From Cervus elaphus (lineage: Eukaryota; Chordata; Mammalia; Artiodactyla; Cervidae): DNA of 64,000 bases. Location: NCBI RefSeq assembly GCF_910594005.1, contig NC_057829.1, positions 62,355,001 through 62,419,000 of the forward strand, written 5' to 3'. A model generated the notes under the pieces. The model saw only the letters and a program-made list of their open reading frames with translations. It ran no database searches and was not told where the DNA came from. A program made the translations under genes and the position numbers. Shown one piece after another: positions 11,050-21,369 of the stretch; the stretch's first letter is position 1, and every line of letters starts with the position of its first letter.

Positions 11050-11660
11050 ATAATGAGTGATTTTCATTCATTAGTTCAGCTGTTCAGTCGGATATATGTA
11101 TTAATGTTTACTAAGTGGCATAAGTATTTCTTTGGTCAGGGAGATACAGCAGAAAACAAGACAAAGTCCCTGTCCCCATGGTATTTAGCAGAAGACTAGA
11201 AAGATGAACAGCAAATATACAGCATACTCTCAGACAGTAGTAAGTGCTCCAAAGAAAAATAAATAAAGCAAGTTAAGAGCATAGGGAGTGACAGGGAAGA
11301 CACATCTGAGAAGGGGCCTGAATGAAGGGAAGGAGTGAGTCCTGAGAACAATGGTGGGAAAAGCATCTCAGGTGGAGGGAACAGCAAGTGCAAAGGCCTC
11401 AGGTGGGAATGAGGCGAGCAAGAGGAAGAGGGGAGGAGAAGGAGTCAGAAAGGCAAGCTGGTTCACATCTGGAGGGGTGTGGTAGGTGATGGTAAGACTG
11501 TGGATACAGTCTATGGAGAAGGAGTTAAACTCATGGAGTTGATACGATTTTGCCTGTTCTACAGGTGAAGGGGTTGAGACAGAGAGGTGTCGAGCAACCT
11601 GGGTATTCAAGGACTCAGGAAGTGAGGGGCAGATTTCAGGCTTGTACAGGCTGACTCCTA
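11050..11660 (-). repeat. L2 LINE fragment
   Basis: Antisense L2 phrases occur in consensus order: agagggagatacagcagaaaaca-like start, gtggagggaacagcaagtgc, aaaggcctcaggtgggaatg and gtgatggtaagactgtgg. It is an old diverged copy. Confidence 0.7.
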
Positions 11661-12384
11661 AGGCCACTGCCAGGATGCAGGGTCCCAGCCCTCTTCCAGG
11701 TACTCCAGTGCTGACTCCTGAAGGCTGGCTGAGGGAGAGGGAGGGGCCCCCGTTCCCCAGGTCCCTCCAATGCTTGGGCACAGGCCGAGGGAGCCCCAGT
11801 CATAAGCCATGGGCAGGTGTGGGCTGGCTGGGGCTCCTGGAGAGGCTCTCAGGTTCCTCATGGTGGGCAGGGTGGCAGTGGCTGAGCCTCAGGCCAGCTG
11901 GACCCAGGGAAGTGCTGACCTGGCACAAAGGTTCTGGCTCCACTACCCGCCTACTGTCGATGAATCAATTGAATCAGTCAACTGAAAAATTAACTCGAAC
12001 CCACAGAAGGCCACTGGGAGGTACATGCCTGGGACTAAGGCTGCAGGGCACTGTCACCCTCACCCCAGCTCTGGGGGACGAGCTCCAACCTCTCCCAGGC
12101 GAACCTTCTGGGGGCTCCATATGTCTGCCTCTCCTCATATTTCCTCTGTTGGCAAACCTTCTCACAGGCCTAATGGCGTGTGCCTTGTCTGTGCTTCCTG
12201 GATTTAATTGTACTCTTAGGATGTTCAAGTTCTGGCTGGGCCAGAATGGGGCACAAAATAACCAGCACAGGGACTTTGCCCTCGACAAACTTAAGATTTC
12301 ACAGGGCCAGGAGAGGAGGGTCAGCTTCCTAGAGAAATAAAAGGTTGCACTGGGGAGAGAGGGAAGGATTTTTGTCAGTTCATT

Positions 12385-12475
12385 CACTGGGGCATCATCA
12401 GTGCCTAGAACAGTGCTTGGCATACGGTGGGTGCTCAATAAGTATGTATCCAGTGAATGAATGTATGAGTGAGTG
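12385..12475 (+). repeat. L2/MIR 3' tail
   Basis: Contains agtgcctagaacagtgcttgg and gtgggtgctcaataagtatg followed by tgaatgaatg, the shared CORE/L2 3' end. Confidence 0.7.
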
Positions 12476-12524
12476 AATGGGGTGATGATTAGGCTGAGTA
12501 TGGAACCAACACAACTCTAGGGTA

Positions 12525-12665
12525 TTGCTGTCAACCTTGACTGCACAGGGGAATCACCCGGAGAGCTTTCTGATCTTCCTGCTGGACTGACCAGGATGCT
12601 CCCTGGGAACTGGGAGCGTTAAAGCTCCTCAGGGAAGTCTCATGTGCAGCCTGGGCTAAGCACCG
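12525..12665. repeat. MER5-type hAT DNA transposon fossil
   Basis: Pattern aaccttgactgcacagggg, aatcacccggagagc and aagtctcatgtgcagcctgg matches MER5. Confidence 0.7.
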
Positions 12666-12914
12666 TGGCTCTTGGATTCACTACAAAACACTCTAAGAGC
12701 GTGGGAGGGCTGCCGCTTCAGAGACACCTGATAGGTCCCAGCCCAGGTGCTCTGTGTTCAGTGACTGGAGAGAGTCTGTCCCCTTCCTTTGGCATCGTGC
12801 CCGCCGAGCCAGTGTTAAACACCCCCCGCCACAGTCCTCCCTACTTCGGCTTCCCTCCAGCCGGGGACTCACCCCTTCCACAGCGTCCCTTGCCGCTGCT
12901 CCCCTCCTGACCTT

Positions 12915-13100
12915 GCCCCACATTAAAGAGTTGATCAGCCCATCAATTAATTGTGTCCTAATCCAATCTTGGCTTGGTTGGAGAGAGGGCAGTAAATCCA
13001 GCTGGGTAATCATGCCTTGATATTTGTGTAGGGATAATTACTATCTCTCAGGCCTCACTTGGTGGCAAGATGAGATGAAAACCCATAAAACACCACTCGG
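12915..13100. other. Repeat-free AT-rich block, possible conserved noncoding element
   Basis: Unique sequence dense in TAAT-type cores: catcaattaattgtg, gggtaatcatgcc and ggataattactatc. No transposon or coding frame is supported. Its composition is like an intronic enhancer, but conservation could not be tested. Confidence 0.3.
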
Positions 13101-13308
13101 GGCTGTGGCTCATTGTTTCTTGGCTGCACAAGGCTGGCTATCAGCCAGTCAGCTCTGCCTGCCCCTGTCCCTCCCTCTGGCACCAGCCCCAACCCCATCC
13201 CCTCCCATTCAGGCAACTGGCAGGGCTCAACAGCAAGGGCAGTCTGGGGTGGATCCTGGCTTGGGCTCAGACACCAGTAGGGGCAACAGTATAGCCCAGG
13301 GTAAAGCC

Positions 13309-13310
<2 letters not shown>

Positions 13311-13341
<31 letters not shown>
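13311..13341. repeat. (TG)n microsatellite, about 15 units
   Basis: This is an uninterrupted TG tract of 31 bp. It is long enough to be length-polymorphic. Confidence 0.97.
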
Positions 13342-13343
<2 letters not shown>

Positions 13344-13689
13344 GAGGGAAGGTGGTCACCTGACTCCAGGAGGTTGAGAGTGTGCAGGACAGTGAACGCA
13401 CAAGTCTGAACGCACAGTGGAATCCAGAACAACCCAAGAGGCTGCCACCATCTGGAAGAGTCCAGGGCACGTCCAACCTGGCCCCACAGGGACATGAGAC
13501 CCTGCATCATTCAGGAGGAAGTGCGGCTTGGGACGTCCCTGCAGATGTTATGGCCCCATGGGAGCAGACTTCTGTCTGCAGCCCCAAGAATACAGCCTCC
13601 CAACTCATGGAACACGGAGCGCCAACTGTGAGCCTGGCTCTCTACTAGGTGCCCAGGGCCTCAGATTGAGTAAGGCCATAGAGTGTGCT

Positions 13690-13858
13690 GATTAAAAGGA
13701 TGGATCTTGAGGCAAACACTTGGGTCTGAATCCTGGGGTGTACAAGTTGTGTGCCTTGGGCAAGTCATGTGACCTCTTTGTGCCTCAGTTTCCTCAACTA
13801 TAAAGTGGGCTATACCAGGACCTACATACTTGAGCTGTTGTAAGACTTAAATGAGATG
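13690..13858 (+). repeat. MIR SINE
   Basis: Well-preserved MIR: ggtctgaatcctggggtg, gggcaagtcatgtgacctc, tgcctcagtttcctcaac, taaagtgggc and ttaaatgagatgac. Confidence 0.92.
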
Positions 13859-13865
13859 ACTCTGG

Positions 13866-13951
13866 GAGATAGTGAAGGACATGGAAGCCTGGGGTGCTAC
13901 AATCCATGGGGTTTCAAAGAGTCAGACATGACTGAGCAACTGAACAACAAG
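13866..13951 (+). mobile_element. BovB LINE 3' end, about 85 bp
   Basis: The sequence ggaagcctggggtgctacaa, then gtttcaaagagtcagacatg, then actgagcaactgaacaacaa is the plus-strand 3' terminus of BovB with its short AAC-type tail. It is severely 5'-truncated and faces the minus-strand BovB that begins 40 bp further on. Confidence 0.85.
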
Positions 13952-13989
13952 AAGATGAAGCACTTAGACCCCCACCCTGGCACCGAGTT

Positions 13990-14746
13990 AGTTAGTTCAG
14001 TTGCTCAGTCATGTCCGACTCTTTGCGACTCCATGAATCGCAGCACGCCAGGCCTCCCTGTCCATCCACAAACTCCAGGAGTTTACTCAGACTCATGCCC
14101 ATCGAGTTGGTGGTACCATCCAGCCATCTCATCCTCTGTCGTCCCCTTCTCCTCCTGCCCCCAATCCCTCCCAGCATCAGGGTCTTTTCCAATGAGTCAA
14201 CTCTTCGCATCAGGTGGCCAAAGAACTGGAGTTTCAGCTTCAGCATTAGTCCTTCCAATGAACACCCAGGACTTATCTCCTTCAGGATTGACTGGTTGGA
14301 TCTCCTTGCAGTCCAAGGGACTCTCAAGAGTCTTCTCTAACACCACAGTTCAAAAGCATCAATTTTTTGTCACTCAGCTTTCTTTATAGTCCAACTCTCA
14401 CATCCATACATGACCACTGGAAAAACCATAGCCTTGACCAGATGGACCTTTGTTGGCAAAGTAATGTCTCTGCTTTTTAATATGCTGTCTCAGTTCGTCA
14501 TAACTTTCCTTCCAAGGAGCAAGCATCTTTTAATTTCATGGCTGCAGTCACCATCTGCAGTGATTTTGGAGCCCAAAAAAATAAAGTCTGACACTGTTTC
14601 CACTGTCTCCCCATCTATTTCCCATGAGGTGATGGGACCAGATGCCATGATCTTAGTTTTCTGAATGTTAAGCTTTAAGCCAACTCTTTCACTCTCCTCT
14701 TTCACTTTCATCAAGAGGCTTTTTAGTTCCTCTTCACTTTCTGCCA
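13990..14746 (-). mobile_element. 5'-truncated BovB (RTE clade) LINE
   Basis: This is the antisense of the BovB 3' part, from the tail ttcagttgctcagtcatg to the region just after the reverse-transcriptase YADD box (ctctttcactttcatcaaga). Minus-strand frames carry pieces of the BovB C-terminal region (NQSILKEISPGCSLEGLMLK; LNIQKTKIMASGPI). Stops and small indels make it non-coding. Confidence 0.95.
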
Positions 14747-14849
14747 AGTAGGTGCTACTAAAATATTGGTTATTATCATCATTGTTACTATTATATAGTC
14801 TTCTGGGCATTAACTTCCCTCAGCCATTCCTTGGGATGTAGGACATCAC

Positions 14850-14990
14850 TACTCAAAGTGTGGTCCCTGGATCAGCAGCAGCAGTATCGCCTGAGAGTTT
14901 GTTAGCAAGGCAGGCTCTCAGGCCCCAGCCAGGCCTGCTGAGGCAGAATCTGCATTTACACAAGAGCCCAAGTGACATGGGACGGTCCTC
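14850..14990. repeat. MER5-type hAT DNA transposon fossil
   Basis: Pattern ctcaaagtgtggtccctgga, gtatcgcctgagagtttg, caggccccagcc and gcagaatctgcatttacaca matches MER5A in order. Confidence 0.85.
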
Positions 14991-15581
14991 TGGGCTAGGA
15001 CAGCCCCCAGGTCTGTCTTTCTCCAAGTTGTGTCCCCAGCCCCGAGGGCTTCCTGTCTAGCAGGGAGCAGGTACTCGGCAGGAATGTGGGGTGAAAGAAG
15101 GAGCTCACTTGAAGGCTTTTGGTGCCCCTGAAGGATTTCAGAGCATTTTAGAAAGGCCCCCTGAAAGTACTATGGAGAGCTACGCCAGGGGGTGGGGGTC
15201 ATCTGCGGGTGATGGGTGTGAGAAGTCCTGAATGACTGAGTCTCACAGGAGCTGGGGGAGAAGGGAGGACGGGTTACTTAGGAGGATGGGGGCCGCTGTG
15301 ACTGGAGGGCAAAGAGGACATATGGTCTGAGGGAGAGGGACTGGCCTTCTGCTCAAGGCCTCTATCGCCAGGCCCAGGGGTTGGGAGGTGAGGTGAAGCT
15401 TCATGCGTAAGAGAAGAAAGGGCCTCCTGGGGGTGTCACTGTTGGGTCATTGCTGGGACAAACCGAGGTCCCAGAGGTGGCAGGGCCTGGCCCTGGGGAA
15501 GCTGGTGACTGTAACCTGGTGATGGGAGGAGGAAGGTGGGAGCCTCCTTCCTAGGGAAGGCCCACGGCCCACAGCCCTTAC

Positions 15582-15778
15582 CTGAGAAGGCGTTATTGGT
15601 GTTGAGGAAGTAGATCTCCTCGCGGCCGTCCCCGTCAATGTCACAGGCTGTGACCCCGATGGCGTTGCCCTGCCGGTCACGCAGCGCGTAGTACGGGGAG
15701 CTGCGCTCGTCCACCGCGATGTTCACCAGTCGCTTCTGGGCCCGATCGTACTTCAGAACCAGGTTGGGGCCATTGTAC
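15582..15778 (-). CDS. CRTAC1: CRTAC1 internal exon (probably exon 3), partial CDS with FG-GAP calcium-binding motif
   Basis: This 197 bp internal exon encodes one base that completes a glycine codon, 65 codons and one trailing base. The translation starts YNGPNLVLKYDRAQKRLVNI and ends with the FG-GAP/EF-like segment DIDGDGREEIYF followed by LNTNNAFS. The DxDxDG loop is the calcium-binding signature of FG-GAP/VCBS repeats in integrin-alpha-like propellers and in CRTAC1. On the minus strand the acceptor is a long C/T tract ending in ctccag before 15778, and the donor is TCAG|gtaaggg (GT at 15581-15580). The trailing G pairs with GG at the start of the exon at 638 to rebuild glycine, so the two exons splice in frame. 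The protein is secreted into cartilage and other matrix. The preceding exon, which should end in GG and encode the first FG-GAP repeat, was not found in the remaining 48 kb. Confidence 0.97.
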
Positions 15779-16094
15779 CTGGAGGAAGGCGGAGGGAAAT
15801 GTTGGGGAGGAGCGGCTGGGCCCACCTGGTTCCACCCGACCAGAGCAGTGGGCTCAGAGCCCTCCTGGACAGGCCAATGTGGGGACATAATCCATCCCAG
15901 AACATTCCCAGGGAACTTCTGGCAGCCTTGTCTTGGGGTCTCCGGGCATCTGACGAGTGTCCCTGAATCAGAGGTGGACTTCAGCAAAGTGAGAGTCAAC
16001 AGGGCCCATGTGGGATGCAATATGGGGAGCAGGGTGGTGGAGGGGAGTGGGCAGCCAGTGAGAGCCCTTATCATAGGCTTTGCTGAAGAAAACA

Positions 16095-16680
16095 AAAAGC
16101 AACGTGACATTTATCTTACCCGTTTCAATGTAAAAGTCACTTTCTATTTATGATCTCATTAAGTTTAACAACAAATGGGCTTCCCTCATAGTTCAATTGG
16201 TAAAGAATCTGCCAGCCATGCAAGAGTCCATGGTTTGATTCCTGGGTCGGGAAGATCTGCTGGAGAAGGGATAGGCTACCCACTCCAGTATTCTTGGGCT
16301 TCCCTTGTGGCTCAGCTGGTAAAGAATCTGCCTGCAGTGCTGGATACCTGGGTTCGATCCTCTGGGATGGGAAGATCCCTTGGAGAAGGAAAGGCTACCC
16401 ACTCCAGTATTCTGGCCTGGAGAATTCCATGGACTGTATAGTCCATGGGGTCACAAAGAGACACGACTGAGAGACGTTTACTTTCACTTTAAGTTTAACA
16501 ATAATCAAGTGAGGTAGGCATGGGTGGCTGCATTATTAACCTATTTTGCAGATGAGGCAACTGCTGAACTTCAGCAATGTAACTGGGGCTCAGAGAGGTG
16601 GAAGGCCCTTCCCCAGGTAACAAAGGTGCTGTTAGGTGCTGGGACTTGAACCCAGGCTCTCTCTGCTGTCCCAAGGGCCC
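16095..16680 (-). repeat. MIR SINE split by a Bov-A2 insertion
   Basis: Antisense MIR begins with tgatctcattaagtttaaca (to 16174) and resumes at 16505 with gaggtaggcatggg, ctattttgcagatgagg, ggctcagagaggtgg and cttgaacccaggctctct. The gap is exactly the SINE at 16175-16490. Confidence 0.88.
16175..16490 (+). mobile_element. Bov-A2 SINE (dimeric) with target-site duplication
   Basis: Two related halves are present, the first from 16178 (ggcttccctcatagttcaat) and the second from 16308 (ggcttcccttgtggctcagc), followed by the common 3' end actttcacttt. Duplicated flanks ttaagtttaacaacaa (16159-16174) and ttaagtttaacaataa (16489-16504) differ at one base, so the insertion is fairly young. Confidence 0.96.
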
Positions 16681-16829
16681 TCGGGTAAATGAGACCTAGG
16701 AACACAGAAGGCTTTGTCACTGAGGTTTGGAATGAATCTCTTAAATAGTAGCATTACGAATGCATCTAAAGTCATCAGGTGGATCTTTTTTTCTCTGAGG
16801 AACAACGCAAAAGATTAAATTGCTCCTCA

Positions 16830-17270
16830 GTCCTCGTCTCTCTCTTGTCTGACTCTCCTGTAGCCACACTGGCCTCCCTGCTGAACGCTCCTGCCTCAAG
16901 GACTTTGCACTTGCTGTTCCCTCTGCCCAGGATGCTTTTCCCTGAGATCCACATGGCTGTCTCCCTCATTCACATCCTTCAGACTTTCACTCAGTTGTCC
17001 CTTCTTGATGAGGCCTTCCTTCCCACATTTCTGAAACTTGAAATCACCATCACCCAGTATCCCTTACCCTTCAGCCTCCCCATGGCTTTTACCACTAACT
17101 GATCATTTTCTGTTTTCCTCTTTATCTCTTCTTCCTCTCTTCCCACTAGAATGTCAGCTCCACGAGGGCAGAACTTTCTGTCTGTCTCCTTTGTTCTGCA
17201 AGGCCTAGCACTGTGCCTGGTACACAGTAGGTTCTCAATAAATCTTTGTTGACTCAGAGCCCAATAGCTG
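16830..17270 (+). repeat. L2 LINE 3' end
   Basis: L2 phrases in order: cactggcctccctgctg, ttgcacttgctgttccctct, ttgatgaggccttccttccc, agaatgtcagctccacgagg and cctggtacacagtaggttct with an ataaat tail. Confidence 0.9.
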
Positions 17271-17984
17271 AGTCACAAGGGCTTAGGTGTCCCGTGGTTG
17301 ATTTCTTCCCGGCGCCTTTCCACCTGGAGAGTGGTGTGCCCAAGGTCACCCCTAGGGAGCACTGCCAGGAATGTCTGAGGACTCCTCCCTCCTCCTGGAA
17401 CACCTGCCAGGCTCTCCAACCCCCATCCATTAGTCCCCAAGCTCCTGCCTTTGTTTTAGCCCAAGCGTGTCCATCCTGAGCAGAGTTCGGCTGCCAGCCA
17501 CTGGACGTCCCCTGCGGAGCACACGGCAGGGAGGGAGGAAAGAACTCTCCAAGGTCTTTGAGAGAAATCACTTCTTGCTTTCCTGAAACACATCCAATTT
17601 GGCCCTTTCCTTCGTCACCAAGACACAGAGCCAGTGAAGTTTAGGGGGTGCTGAGTGACTGGCCAGGCGCCTTCTGGCATCCACAGTGTGCAAAAGGGGA
17701 GCTGAGCTCACTGGGGGCTGAGTCAGCACCCAGTGATGGAAGGTCGTGCCTTAGACGCCTTGACAAACAGTGTCTGAGGGCTGCATGTCGGGGTGTTGTA
17801 TGACCTACGGGACGTGTCTAGACAGCAAAGACGGAACTCTTGGGTTCCCGCCCTGTCAGCAGCTGGCTCAAGCCCTCAGGGACAGCAAGAGACTTCTGGG
17901 CGCTAAATGCTAGTCCTCAAAGCCTTCAGGTCTTCTGTTTACCACCATTACTGCTCCTCATGAGACAGTATAGTTCTGGGGCCC

Positions 17985-18170
17985 TAGGCCTGGCTACAAG
18001 CACTTTCCCAGGCATTGCTTCACCTGAACCCCAGTAATCCCAGAAAGATAGTAAAGAAGGGGTTTTCCTAGAAAAGGAAACAGGGGGTAAGAGAGGCAAA
18101 GTAGGCTGTCCAAGACTGCACGGCTTGTACATGGCAGCATACGGCTTCTAAAATAACTGTCTTCAGGTCC
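17985..18170 (-). repeat. MIR-like fragment
   Basis: Weak antisense MIR similarity (gcattgcttcacctgaaccccagtaatcc; ggggtaagagaggc; caagactgcacggcttgta). It is heavily diverged. Confidence 0.45.
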
Positions 18171-18558
18171 AATCCTGTGCTTTTCCCACACTGCCTGTGA
18201 TGCCAACACTCTTTGTCCTTTTTTTTTTCTGGTGACCTCTCCCAAAGTAGCGACGTGGGAAAATGCCCAAGAACTTGCCATAAAGTGGAGATAATAACCC
18301 TACACTTTACAGTTTATAAAACACTTTCTCATCCTTGATTTCATTTGCGTCTCTGCAGGTCCTGACTCTTTCAGAGGTTAGTTTTGGGACCTTAGGCGGG
18401 TCAGTTCCCCTCTCTAAGTGGAGAGTTTCTCTTCTGCAAAATGAGAGTTGGACCAAATCACAGGGTCACAAAGTGTGTGGACACACGTGGGGGTGGGCCT
18501 CGGGCCCTCTTTGCTCAGTTTCATCCAGAGCCATTTCTGTGTGGATGCATTTTATTTT

Positions 18559-18760
18559 GGGGACTTCCCCGATAGCTCAGTGGTAAAGAATCTGCCTGCC
18601 ATGCAGCGGGAGATGCAGGAGACACGAGTTCAATCCCTGGGTCGGGAAGATCCTCTGGAGGAGGAAATGGCAACCCACTTCAGTATTCTTTCTCAGAAAA
18701 CATCTCAGTCCACGGGGTCACAAAGAGTTGAACACGCCTGAGTCACTAAACACACACGCG
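18559..18760 (+). mobile_element. Bov-tA SINE with 13 bp target-site duplication
   Basis: SINE body: gacttccccgatagctcagt, ggtaaagaatctgcctgcca, tgggtcgggaagatcc, and gagtcactaaacac. The perfect duplication tgcattttatttt lies at 18546-18558 and 18761-18773. Confidence 0.95.
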
Positions 18761-19639
18761 TGCATTTTATTTTATGCATCACATTCCATAAAATGCTGTT
18801 TAAACAAGGGATTCCAGAGCCAGCGTTTAAAAGGCACTGGACTAAAAGCTGTGTGAGAGCCCTTGCTCTTAAAATAGGGCCTTGAGTCTAACTCACCTCA
18901 GGGGACAGACAGAGTGGGCTGGGCCCCACCCTCCAGGCTACGGTTGAGGGGCTACTGTAGAAAGTCCAGCCCTGACACCACTCCTTCGCACCCCCTGTCC
19001 CTTGGGTCTCCTGGAAGGTCTCTACCACCCCCCAGGAGCCACTTCCCAGTGCGGGAGAGGTCATGGCCTCCACACCTATTGGAAGCCAGTCCTTTTACCC
19101 TGAATGTGGGGTGGTGGGTGGTCACACAAGCTCCCATGGTGGTGGCCCTGGGGTAGCAGATGGCCCTGGATCATCTCTCCTTTGGACCACTTGGGGGTGC
19201 TAGTCCCAGTACTCTCCAAAGGGTAGCAGGTGGAGGTGCCAGGCTGGCTCAGGGTGCCACAGAGTCTTCCCCAAACCTACAGGCAGCCTGGGATGAAACC
19301 TGACCCTTTGGTCCCTGTGTCCACCACCACCCCTAGGGGCTACAGACACAAAGCCAAACCAATGGGTCCTACACAGGGGGTCCCAGCAACCCGGGGAGAA
19401 AGCTGGGGGCAGGGCACGGAGTTGCCATGCCTTCCGTCCACCAGGGCTTCCCTTGGCTGGCTCTGCCGCCCTGACACCAGAGCCTCATATAGTCTCCCCC
19501 CTGGACAGCCAGCCTCATCCCCTCCTGTCTGCTCCATGGAGCTGACGCTCTAGTTGGCTCCTTACTACCCGGCCTTTCAGGTGGGGGTTGTTCTCCCCGC
19601 CCTCCCCTCCTCCCAGGAAGCCTGCCCCCGCTGCCCGGC

Positions 19640-19872
19640 CTAGATGTGATCTTCTCTTGTTTGGACACCCACAGCATTTTGCACCTCGCTTATTCCCTCG
19701 AGGCAGAATTGTTTGTGTTCCAACATCGCTTCCCCTCATTAAAACATATGCTTCTTGAGCCCAGGAAGAATGTGTGTGCATTTCTGCATTTGCTGCGCCT
19801 AGAGCCATGCTTGGCAGAGAGAAGGTGCCCAGCAAGTGTCTGAGTGAATGAGTGAGCGAATACAGGAAAAGC
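19640..19872 (+). repeat. L2 LINE 3' end
   Basis: The segment has cttgagcccaggaagaatgt and agccatgcttggcagagaga followed by gtgcccagcaagtgtctgag, the L2 3' terminus. Confidence 0.6.
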
Positions 19873-19874
19873 AT

Positions 19875-20025
19875 CATGACTGGCACTCATAGAGCAGTCT
19901 CTGTGTACCAAGCATCCTTCCAAGTACTCTATAACCCCTACCTCATATCACCCTCATGACAATCCTAGGATTTTACAGATCTGGAGACAGGGGTGTGAGA
20001 GGTTAGTCACCGTCCCTCTGGTGTT
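19875..20025 (-). repeat. MIR SINE fragment
   Basis: Antisense MIR: accaagcatccttccaagta, acctcatatcaccctcatga and gattttacagatctggagac. Confidence 0.75.
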
Positions 20026-20399
20026 CCCACAACAGGGGTGGGGAGATGGATGTGAGGCACATGGGGTTTCACGTTTCCCCTAACACCTGCCTGAGCTTTT
20101 TGGGCACTTCTAGAAATTCAGGAGGCTGTGAAGCTCAATTGAACAGGCTTAGGAAGTGGCACAGGGTCCCCTGTTCTTGGAAAGCAGCTGTGACTTTATA
20201 ATATCAAAGGCTAGGCCCATAGGCACAAGTGATTGGCTTGGTGGAAATTAAAAAATCTGCTTGCGAGACACCAGTGGGGCACGACCCATTCTTGTGTGTT
20301 TGCAGGCCAAGTTTCGTGCCAGTCCACTGCCATGGACAGGGAGGGGCCTGGGGGTCAGGCCAAGAAGAGCAGCCTGGGCGTGGCATCCTGGGCCTGCCA

Positions 20400-20564
20400 C
20401 TTCCTGGCTCTGACCTCGAGCTTGTCACTCAGTTCCTCTAAGCTTCAGCTTCCTCATCTACAAGTCTGTGAAGATAAGCCAGTGTATGTGATAACACTTG
20501 GTAAACTGTGAAGAGTTACACAATCTTAAGTTCTCATCATTATTTAAAAAAAAAAAAAAAAAAG
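20400..20564 (+). repeat. MIR SINE fragment with poly(A)
   Basis: MIR-like gtcactcagttcctctaagc, ttcagcttcctcatctacaa and a closing A tract at 20545-20563. Confidence 0.6.
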
Positions 20565-20771
20565 CCAAGGCACCATCTCTCACCCTCCAGAGTGATCACT
20601 TTGAGTTTCCAAACACACGATAATGTTTCTCATCCCCAAACATCCCACCCGTGATCTCTCACCTGCTGAGACATTTCTTTATTCTCCTTTGTCACTAAAC
20701 TCAAATAGTTGTCTTCACAAGCGGTCTCCACTTTCTCGCTGCCCATTTACCTCACCCCAATCCACATTCCA

Positions 20772-20994
20772 GGCTTCCCAGGTGGTGCTGGTGGTAAAGA
20801 ACCCACCTGCCAATGCAGGAGATGCCTGAGACAGGGGTTCGATCCCTGTGTTGGGAAGATCCCCTGGAGGAGGGCATGGCAACCAACTCTAGTATTCTTG
20901 CCTAGAAAGTCCCATCGACAGAGGACCCTGGCGGGCTATAGTCCATGGTGTCACACAGAGTCGGACACAACTGAAGCAACTTAGCACACGCGCC
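20772..20994 (+). mobile_element. Bov-tA SINE with 12 bp target-site duplication
   Basis: SINE starts ggcttcccaggtggtgctgg and ends gcaacttagcac. The perfect duplication atccacattcca lies at 20760-20771 and 20995-21006. Confidence 0.95.
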
Positions 20995-21369
20995 ATCCAC
21001 ATTCCACCTCAACTCCAGTCATGTTTATGCGACTCATCTAACTCCAGTCAAATTTATATCTCAACTTGTTATGGCTGTTGGCGGCTTTCATGAGGCCACA
21101 AACAGGATGCCTTTTCACTTCCTTCTCCTGGAGACTCTCAGCAGTACCTGGCACAGTGGCCTGTGCTCTTGGCCACTTGCCTTTTAAAAACACTCTGCTC
21201 TCTTAGCTCTGAGGATGCCATCCTCCTCCGGCTTTCCTTCTTTCTCTCTGGTTTCTCTCCCTTTTCCTCTTTAAAGGTGCTTCCTCCTTTCTCTGCCTCT
21301 TAATGTCAGAGTCCCCAGGTCTGGTCCAGGGCTTCTTTCTCCTCTCTCTGTCCCCTTTTACCAGGGCTT

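Larger units (their letters stand above)
639..15581 (-). other. CRTAC1: CRTAC1 intron between the two recognised exons (14.9 kb)
   Basis: This is a complete intron bounded by the gtaaggg donor at 15581 and the ccag acceptor at 639. It is filled mainly with transposon fossils listed separately. Stretches 640-1285, 1710-2050, 3000-3590, 5890-6090, 10340-11040, 11670-12370, 13345-13690 and 14990-15580 hold no feature I can name beyond unremarkable unique intronic DNA. Confidence 0.9.

Noticed and set aside
11642..12340. 232-codon plus open frame
   Set aside because: No domain, no splice context and partly L2-derived; proline/leucine-rich composition and a GC-rich region explain the absence of stops.
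16175..16490. tRNA-like head sequences in the SINEs as tRNA genes
   Set aside because: Box B-like ggttcgatcc motifs are present, but they belong to tRNA-derived SINEs and lack a full cloverleaf; no functional tRNA gene was seen.
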